DNA from: Ephemerocybe angulata | Lineage: Eukaryota > Basidiomycota > Agaricomycetes > Agaricales > Psathyrellaceae | Length of the DNA stretch: 64,000 nucleotides | Reading direction: 5' to 3' | Assembly: GCA_013368325.1 (NCBI GenBank) | Contig: JAACJK010000014.1 | Coordinates: forward strand, 124,001 to 188,000 | In this document: piece by piece, positions 57,477 through 64,000 of the stretch | Layout of the letters: each line of letters begins with the position of its first letter | Numbering within the stretch: the first letter of the stretch is position 1 | Notes under the pieces: generated by a model | Told to the model about the DNA's origin: nothing | What the model saw: the letters and a program-made list of their open reading frames with translations, nothing else | Databases searched by the model: none | Program-made: the position numbers and the translations under genes

Positions 57477-58368
57477 TCAGATGATGTATTGCTTGTGTTT
57501 GTTCTTACTTTAATTCTGTACCTTGTTATTGCAGCAATATGTTTCGTTTCGATTTGTATTCTTTCTCCGCCTTTGCAATCCTTTGAGCCATCATGTTGTA
57601 ATGTGAATCCATTTCTTCGTGTTCTTGATTGTAAGGTCAGAGGGTCCCTTTGAATCAAGGCTGGGTGCAAGAATACATTTCGCCAACTGTCCCTCGTGTT
57701 CGACTATTTCTTTTGTTCCGGTCGGCAAGGATGGGTCTCCCTGTCTCGGGACAGGCTAATAAGCGCCGGGGCGCTTGTTACCGGGCATCTTCTCCGTGCT
57801 CCTGGGGCAGTACACGTGTGCCTATCCCAGGACCAGTTCCCGTAACATTTTATCAAGCTGAATATCTGAGACACTAATTTGTATTGGCACCTTGAATGGG
57901 TGCTTACACAGAAATAGCGGGCCACTGCATATGGAAAGGAAAGGGGGCATAGGAATACAAAAAAAGAAGGCATGATTGAGGGTAGGTATATGCTTGGTAT
58001 ATGCTGGATGGACTGCCGGGCATCGTATCCCCGGAAAAATGACCTCATCACTGCGACGCAGACCGACTGACCAGGAAGGATAGGCGATGTTCTCATGAAT
58101 CGTCGGGATGTTGAGACTGTCTTTTCACCACTTGCCTCCACCCTGACCTTGTAAAGATCGACATTAAACAGGCGAAGTCTCAGGAAGAAAGGAGAGTAGG
58201 GGACCAGAATGGGGATCCGGAGATGGTCAGGCAATCTGGTGGGTGCCTAATCTCTAAAGCATGGTGTTCGTACATAGAGACAGATTACCATAGTCCACAA
58301 AGTGAACCAGTATAGAAGGTGTTTACATGACTTGAGATGGGAAGAACATGGGTGACATGTGGAGAAGT
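57477..58368. other. Convergent intergenic region between SF3B1 and TFIP11
   Basis: 892 bases between two gene ends. T-rich 3' sequence follows SF3B1. A 176-codon open frame on the minus strand (57704-58234) has no signature and is not accepted. Nothing else was recognised. Confidence 0.45.
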
Positions 58369-61300
58369 CTACAACTTCGCTCTCGCTACCATATCCTCCA
58401 GACTGATCGCCCTGAAGTTGTCGTTCTCCAATCCCCCTGGCTTAGGGGCCCACACAGCATCATCCAAAACATACACCAATAAGCCATGCCTTCCATCCGC
58501 GGTCGCGCTGACCCTGTATAGAGGCATCCTGGACCTCTCATGGGCCTTTCCAGTCGGGATGAACAACAAATCGTGACCAGCCGCGTACTCCTCGACAATC
58601 GACCGGAACGTGATTTCTTGCGTACGGGCTGATGGGCGGGCCCCCTTCTTCTCCGCCGCCGGTTTTCCACCCTGGGTTTGCGAAGAAGCCTTGTGGGCTG
58701 CAGCGGTTTCGGCCTTGAAATCTGGTTTCTTCAGTTTCGACGGCGCCTCCGGGCCCAACGCAATAGCGTCATTCATCAACTGCAACCCACGCATAAACCC
58801 TCGCTGGATGTTCGGTAGATTCCGCACATCCTCCGGATACGCGTCCTTCCAGAACTGGTACCACTGCGCGACTTCCTCGAAGCTGACGCTCGGCTGGATA
58901 AGCCAAAGGTGGAGGACGTCCAGCCATTTGGGGAAGAACTCGGCTTCGAGGATTTGAGAGAATATAGAGGAGCGAAGGAGTGAGGACCAAGCGAGGACTT
59001 GGTGGAAGGGCACCATATTTTGGTCTGGTGGGTAGATGCGGAACTCGGCGCGCAGGGTTTCCCCAAGCTTGGGGACGATGTATTTGAGCATGAGCGTATC
59101 CCACTCGCCTTGAACGAAGACCTATAAAGGGAGATGGATCAACACTCGGACTGAGATATGCACTGCGTTAACTTACATCCTTCCAGGCACGTAAATCTTC
59201 AGGTTTCCCTTCGCCAATGACCCAAGACTTAAGTAAGCTTTTGACCTTCCTTCGCGCGTCGTCCAGAACGCCGTCCAAACGAAGGCCAATGTGAGGCAGC
59301 CAAGGGAATACGATCGATTGAAGGGATACCTTCGAGCGCTTTGGGCTCCAATCGGCGATGGCCTTCTGAACCTTCGGCAGGAACAACTGGTCAAGCATGT
59401 TGTCCCTGATGAATTGGGGCAAGAAGGACGACCAGGACTCGTACAGTTTGACAGCAGGTGATGGTTCTTCTGCCAACCACTCGTTGTTGACAGCCGTCCG
59501 CACTTTGGGGAGCCAGACATTCCAGAGTAAGCTCTCGAACGGCGTCATAGACTTCTCCCTACAAAACAACATCAGCATGATACAAGGACGGAGTGGAGCA
59601 GGAATCACATACTCGACGGGCGGCGCACTAATTGTTCTTGCTCCGTAGATGTCTATTTCCGTGGTAGGTTCGGCAGCTTCGGTATTGACCTTCAATGCTC
59701 GGCGCCACTGCCTGAAAGTGGTAAGGAATGCCGAAGGGTCTTCCAAAGGGTTCCAGTTAGCCACCATTCTTCGAAGGAGAGGGGCTATAGCAGCGACCAC
59801 GATTTCATCCAATTGGTATACATCGAACTCGTTCGGGAACTGGTTCACCAAGCGTTCGATGTGGGGCGACAGTGGATCGAGGGAGACTTCCCAGACCGAC
59901 GCCAGTTCCTTTGAAAGGGTTTGAATCTCATTTGCAACGATTTGGATTTGTTGCATGCGAGATATTACTGTTGGCTTGCTGTCAATAACTTTCCTCTTGG
60001 GCTGATAGGATGGGAACTTACATCCCGCCTCTTCCTCCACCCTCTTCCGTAACCTAGCGTCCTCTGCTATCACAAAGTTCTTGCGCTCTTGCAAGGCCTT
60101 GGCCTCACGAGCGAGACCATCCAAATCGGTCTTGCAGGCTTCGGCAATTAAGCGAACGTTATGGCGAACTTCAGGAATTCTCGTCAGGTCACTAGTTGGC
60201 GCCCAGCTATTGCGAGATACTTCGGCCAAAGACGACACTTCGCGAGGCTATATGACGACAGTAAGTTGCTACTCGATAGACCTGAGAAAATAGATGCTCA
60301 CCACTGCACCTGTCGCGTCAATGATTTGACCCAAACCAGCTGGTGCTGGAGGCTCTCCAGCTTCTGCGAGGATTTGCTCATACGACTTATGTTCGACTTT
60401 TGTTTTGACCTTCTTCGGTTTCTTCCAAACATCAGATCGTTTCTTCTCAGCCTCCTTCGCCTTCTTCTTCAACTTCTTCGTCAAGGGATCGTCTTCATCG
60501 TCACTGACCACCTCGCCGCGCCTCTTGGCTTCCCGCTTTGACTGCTCTGTCTTCTCTTTGAAGCCCTTGAAAGCAATACCCATCTTTTGAGGGCGGAGCT
60601 TGCTCTCAATAGGAGTGACGATACCCTCCCCCGTTGTACCCAGACCCTTTCCGGCTTCCCAGCCCATCTTCTGAAGCATGCGTGCACCAAAGCTACCGGA
60701 TAGCTTGATGAAGTGGGCTCGCTCCTCTGCGGATAACTGGGCTACCTTCGGTGCAGTCGTTTCATCACGCACGAAACGCTGCTGTCGACTACTTGCGAAT
60801 GCCGAAGGGGGTTCGGGTGTGGACCGTAATGCTACTGGTGTAGTATCCTCTTCCGGTTGAGATGACTTCAAACCGATACCACCTCTTCCAAAACTGGTGG
60901 GTGCTGCTGATGTCGGGCCTGATGCGTTCATGAAAGAGGCATAGGCGCCAATTCCACCCCGTCCAGACCCCAGACCAGCTTTCGAAGAGCCAATGCCCCC
61001 CTTGCCAGATCCAATTCCACCACCACCACGAGACGGTCCTGGCGCATCGCTACCAGTGTCAACCCGTTGAAAGGAGCCAATACCGCCGAAACGAGGCCTT
61101 TCCTCCTCCTCTTCAGGTTCGTCGTCTACACGAGCCGTGGAAGTGGGTCTGGAGGGTTCAGATGCGTCAGAATCACCGCCGTACTCTGCAGCCTCGTTAT
61201 CATCCTCGCCTTCAGAAGAGTCGTCAGAACTGCCCGCATCCTCCATCGCTTCGTCGTCATTTGCGTCGTCTATGTCCATGGATTCGTCGAGATCGAGCTT

Positions 61301-61591
61301 CTTGTCACTGGAGACGAAGGCAGGAGCCTTGGCCCAATCGCTGCGCTTCTGCCTCCCCGCCGGTTTCTTCCCAAAGCCTTCTTCCTCGCTGTCATCTCCA
61401 AAGACGCCGTATATAGCATCCTCCTTCCCGTTCCTCTTCGGCCGTTTCCTCTGGTACGGATCGTTAAACAGTGCACGTTCTTCCCTTGCATCGGGATCGT
61501 TGTCGTCAAAGTCTGCAAAGTCTGGGCCTTCCTCGTTATTTGATGAGTCCGAGTCATCGCCGTCGTCTAGCACGCGCTTTCTCCGCCCCAT
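58369..61591 (-). CDS. G-patch spliceosome disassembly factor TFIP11/Ntr1 (Spp382)
   Basis: Activator of the DEAH helicase Prp43 in release of the intron lariat and spliceosome disassembly. The ATG at 61589-61591 starts MGRRKRVLDDGDDSDSSNNE, then the acidic TIP-N region (ALFNDPYQRKRPKRNGKEDA, IYGVFGDDSEEEGFG). A Gly-rich spacer of GGIGSG repeats follows, then the G-patch at about residues 293-340 (GSFGARMLQKMGWEAGKGLG, IESKLRPQKMGIAF). The GCFC-type domain is on the following exons (DEIVVAAIAPLLRRMVANWN, FESLLWNVWLPKVRTAVNNE, LYESWSSFLPQFIRDNMLDQ). The C-terminal part includes FRIYPPDQNMVPFHQVLAWS and ends DMVARAKL. Several short introns (between about 60,300 and 60,240, and near 60,020, 59,590 and 59,130) keep phase. 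Convergent with SF3B1, another spliceosome component. Confidence 0.93.
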
Positions 61592-62186
61592 ATCTTGGTG
61601 AGCGTTAAAGACAAAAGGATGTGAACTCTTCGCCGCCTCATCGGCGAGGATTCTACTGATGTGCCTCGTGTGACGCGGCTGCTTAATTTGGCATTACTCC
61701 ATCCGGATTGGGAGTGTTTGCTCTCTGCCAGCTTCCTGTCTCCTTTCATTTGTGGATCGACAGCTCTATCTCTGCTTGAAATCGTTTGGAATATCCTCCA
61801 CAATACTGCGTATGAAACAAAAATCTACCTCAGCAACCGGACCTACCAGTAGGCGAAGCTTTGCACCTACAGATACGTTGGAGATACCACTCTAACGAGA
61901 TTCCCATCAGGTTACACACACTGAAAACAATTGCAGTTAGGGGTCTGACCGTCTGACCTTCATGTGTATGTATGCCTTCTTTGCCATGATGATGATAAAT
62001 GTTCGACGTTCCCTGACGTTCCCTATTGTTTAAGAGGCGTGCCGGAAGGCACCCATATCATCGCCCAGAATGCGACGTCTGATCACCCGGTGCCTTAACT
62101 TGAAAATGCCGACATGGGCGTAGTATATAAAAAGGTCGCGATGCTGCTCTTCGTCTCCCCAGGCTTCTTCCTCTCTTCTCCCCAAT
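61592..62186. promoter_or_regulatory. Divergent upstream region, strong TATA box for the carboxypeptidase gene
   Basis: 595 bases between TFIP11 (leftward) and the S10 peptidase (rightward). A strong TATATAAAAAGG is at 62124-62135, about 52-63 bases upstream of the peptidase ATG, followed by a CT-rich leader (cttcttcctctcttctcccc). A direct repeat gttccctgacgttccct is at about 62,010-62,027. The TATA-driven structure suggests an inducible, secreted-enzyme type promoter; that is inference. Confidence 0.55.
62124..62135 (+). promoter_or_regulatory. TATA box of the carboxypeptidase gene
   Basis: TATATAAAAAGG about 52-63 bases upstream of the start codon, the best TATA match in the window. The spacing predicts a leader of only about 20-30 bases. 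Confidence 0.6.
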
Positions 62187-64000
62187 ATGCACCCGAGTGG
62201 AGCTCTGCTATCGCTGGCTCTTGCCCTTCTGCCGCTTGGCGCCTGCCAAAGCACCGCCCTTCCTAGCTCTTGGCCTCAAGACTATCCTGGAAAGCCCTCA
62301 GGGGATTTCAGCCCTAGCTGGCAAAACTGTACGTGTCGCTTTGAAGCTCCTCTTTTTAAACGCGACTCATGGCGTCCTTTCTTCAGATTTTCGCGTCACC
62401 GACCCTCTTCCAAATGTGACCTTCCCTCTCGGACAGAATTACGCAGGCAACCTACCTGTGAACCGCGCCAGTCCGAACAATACGCTGTTCTTCTGGGGCT
62501 TCGAGAAGACGGCTGGTTCCCTTACAGCAACAGCATCTCGAAGGAGCGAGGAGCCATGGGCTATCTGGTTGAATGGCGGGTGAGTGAATACGGGACTGGC
62601 AACACATCGGCGCATTCCCTAAAACAATCCGGTAGGCCTGGCTCATCCAGCATGTACGGGTTCTTCTTTGAGGTATGCCACGGGAGGAGGATGAATGCAG
62701 CCGCAACAACGACCTTAACGACGCTATTTAGAATGGCCCCATTGCCATGTCCTCCGATTATAAACTCTCCAAGAACCAATACAGTTGGGACAAGCTCGTC
62801 GACTATTTCTGGATCGACCAGCCCGTGTAAGTTTCACACAGTTCCATCCCTACAAATTCTGATCTTCCTGCTTTCTGTTTCCAGAGGAGTTGGGCACGCC
62901 ACAGCGACAGCCGACGGTTATGGTTAGTACCATACCCGTCTCTCTCTGATTTCGGTGCTGATCCCCGTTACCTGTCCGTCACCAGTTCACGATGAAGACC
63001 AAATCGGCAGGGACTTTATGGGCTTCCTCTCCAACTTGGTAAAAGTTTTCCCAAGCCTGAAGACACGACCTCTGCACCTCACCGGCGAGAGTTATGCTGG
63101 GATGTATATCGTAAGTCTCAAGTGTTCCAAACAGAGTGAACCTAGTGATGACTGTTTAACATAGCCATACATCCTGAAAGCGTATTTCGAAATGTCCAAT
63201 CCACCTGTCAAAATTGAGAACATTGTGATCGGTGACGGAACTGTCGCGTACGGCGTCGTCTGGAACTTGCTCCCCGCTGTACGTTTTTCATCGATTCCTC
63301 GATTTCGCTTCCACTGACATACTTTCAAGTTGAGCGTGATTGAAACATTCCCCCAGCTCATCGGATACGACCCCGAAGTATACAAGTACTTCAAACAGCA
63401 GTATGCCCTTTCATTTACGCCTTACATGTCTTGCAAAGTTACTAAAGTTATCTTATCAGGTCTCATCTTTGCGGCTATGACTTGAACATGACTTACCCAC
63501 AGACCGCCCCTTTGCCCGACGTCCCTCTCCAACAACCCAGAGATCGCAAAATACCTTGGCAGCTAGCCCAGCAAAATCAGAAAGGCTTGCACCTCTATCA
63601 CACCTTGGCCAAGCGCTACGAGGAGTCGGACATCAAAACCCTTAAGCGCCGAGACCGGGAGTTGGGTCGCGATTTGTGGAAGCGAGATTTGAGCCTCCGC
63701 ACGAATGGTACTCTCGATCCCTGGGTACGTTATTATTAATCGGATTAAAGATGCTAGCTCCCCAGTTCTGACAGTTTTCTCTTTAATTCAGTATGGCTGC
63801 TTCCTTTGGGATATGGTCATGGACTACGCACTCAATTACACATACCCATGGAGTGAGTCCGGTGTTCAAACTGTGCTTGTCGCCTTTGAAACTCATTAAC
63901 TATCCATTTAGATGACGTTCAGAACATCGATGTCTACGACCTGTCGGACGTCTTGAACCCTCCAGAGAACAAGGACGCCAGCATTTTCCTGAATGGTTCG
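62187..64000 (+). CDS. Secreted S10 serine carboxypeptidase, 3' end off window
   Basis: Carboxypeptidase-Y-like exopeptidase of the alpha/beta-hydrolase fold. The ATG at 62187 begins a signal peptide (MHPSGALLSLALALLPLGAC). Exons join in phase: WQN/YFRVTDPLPN across the first intron, WLNGG/PGSSSMYGFFFENGPIAM giving the oxyanion WLNGGPG motif, then DKLVDYFWIDQPVGVGHATA, HLTGESYAGMYIPYILKAYF with the catalytic Ser, IENIVIGDGT, and a basic KRRDRELGRDLWKRDLSLR insertion before GTLDPWYGCFLWDMVMDYA. Several N-glycosylation sequons are present. The last exon in view (NDVQNIDVYDLSDVLNPPEN) runs off the end, so the catalytic Asp and His lie outside. In place of the usual GFSY after the Pro-Val block it has GVGHAT, a divergence worth noting. 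Likely extracellular or vacuolar. Confidence 0.9.

Noticed and set aside
57704..58234. 176-codon minus-strand open frame between SF3B1 and TFIP11
   Set aside because: Random-looking Cys/Arg/Ser/Phe mix, no homology, and it lies in the convergent 3' regions.
60405..61601. Ser- and Phe-rich plus-strand open frames antisense to TFIP11
   Set aside because: Complement of Glu/Lys-rich and Gly-rich codons of the real gene; no independent evidence.

Overview
The window is nuclear DNA from a filamentous basidiomycete, most likely a mushroom-forming agaricomycete. The genes have many short introns (about 45-70 nt, GTRNGY donors, CTRAY-like branch points). Several genes belong to families common in this class: a DUF6699 protein, a relic of a DUF6534 membrane protein, a BTB/POZ protein, a CBM19-like secreted protein, and a PL8 lyase. 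Gene density is about one gene per 3 kb. There are no operons, no CRISPR arrays and no intact transposon, and I found no tRNA or rRNA I can defend.

Layout. 1-7.3 kb is conserved housekeeping: mitochondrial ribosomal protein uL23m (runs off the left end), a divergent Dcr2-type phosphoesterase, and the polarity factor Bud6/Aip3. 7.3-31 kb is accessory. In order it holds a decayed DUF6534-type gene, two possible small-protein genes, a secreted CBM19-like protein with long Thr/Ala repeats, a single-pass membrane protein, a BTB protein, a PL8 polysaccharide lyase, a DUF6699 protein, a 2.4-kb gene-poor stretch with a 23-bp inverted-repeat pair, mitochondrial DHODH (conserved), a seven-helix membrane protein with a duplicated promoter segment, and a candidate small basic protein. 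30.8-64 kb is again mostly conserved: a LYR-motif protein, importin Kap123, an Axl2-like cadherin-domain membrane protein, dynein light chain, a Gin4/Hsl1-type kinase, DNA ligase IV, a forkhead factor, splicing factor SF3B1, the G-patch disassembly factor TFIP11/Ntr1, and an S10 serine carboxypeptidase cut by the right end.

The genes do not form one pathway. Some themes recur. Bud6, Axl2-like and the Gin4-type kinase all belong to the polarity/septin network. SF3B1 and TFIP11 are convergent neighbours, and both act in the spliceosome cycle. The PL8 lyase, CBM19-like protein and carboxypeptidase are predicted secreted or cell-surface proteins. The points most worth checking are three candidate small proteins missed by simple ORF length, the DUF6534 relic, the duplicated promoter and frame anomaly of the seven-helix gene, the long ligase IV linker with a repeated Trp-Phe motif, and natural substitutions at key positions of SF3B1 and the forkhead domain. 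No whole new system is evident.
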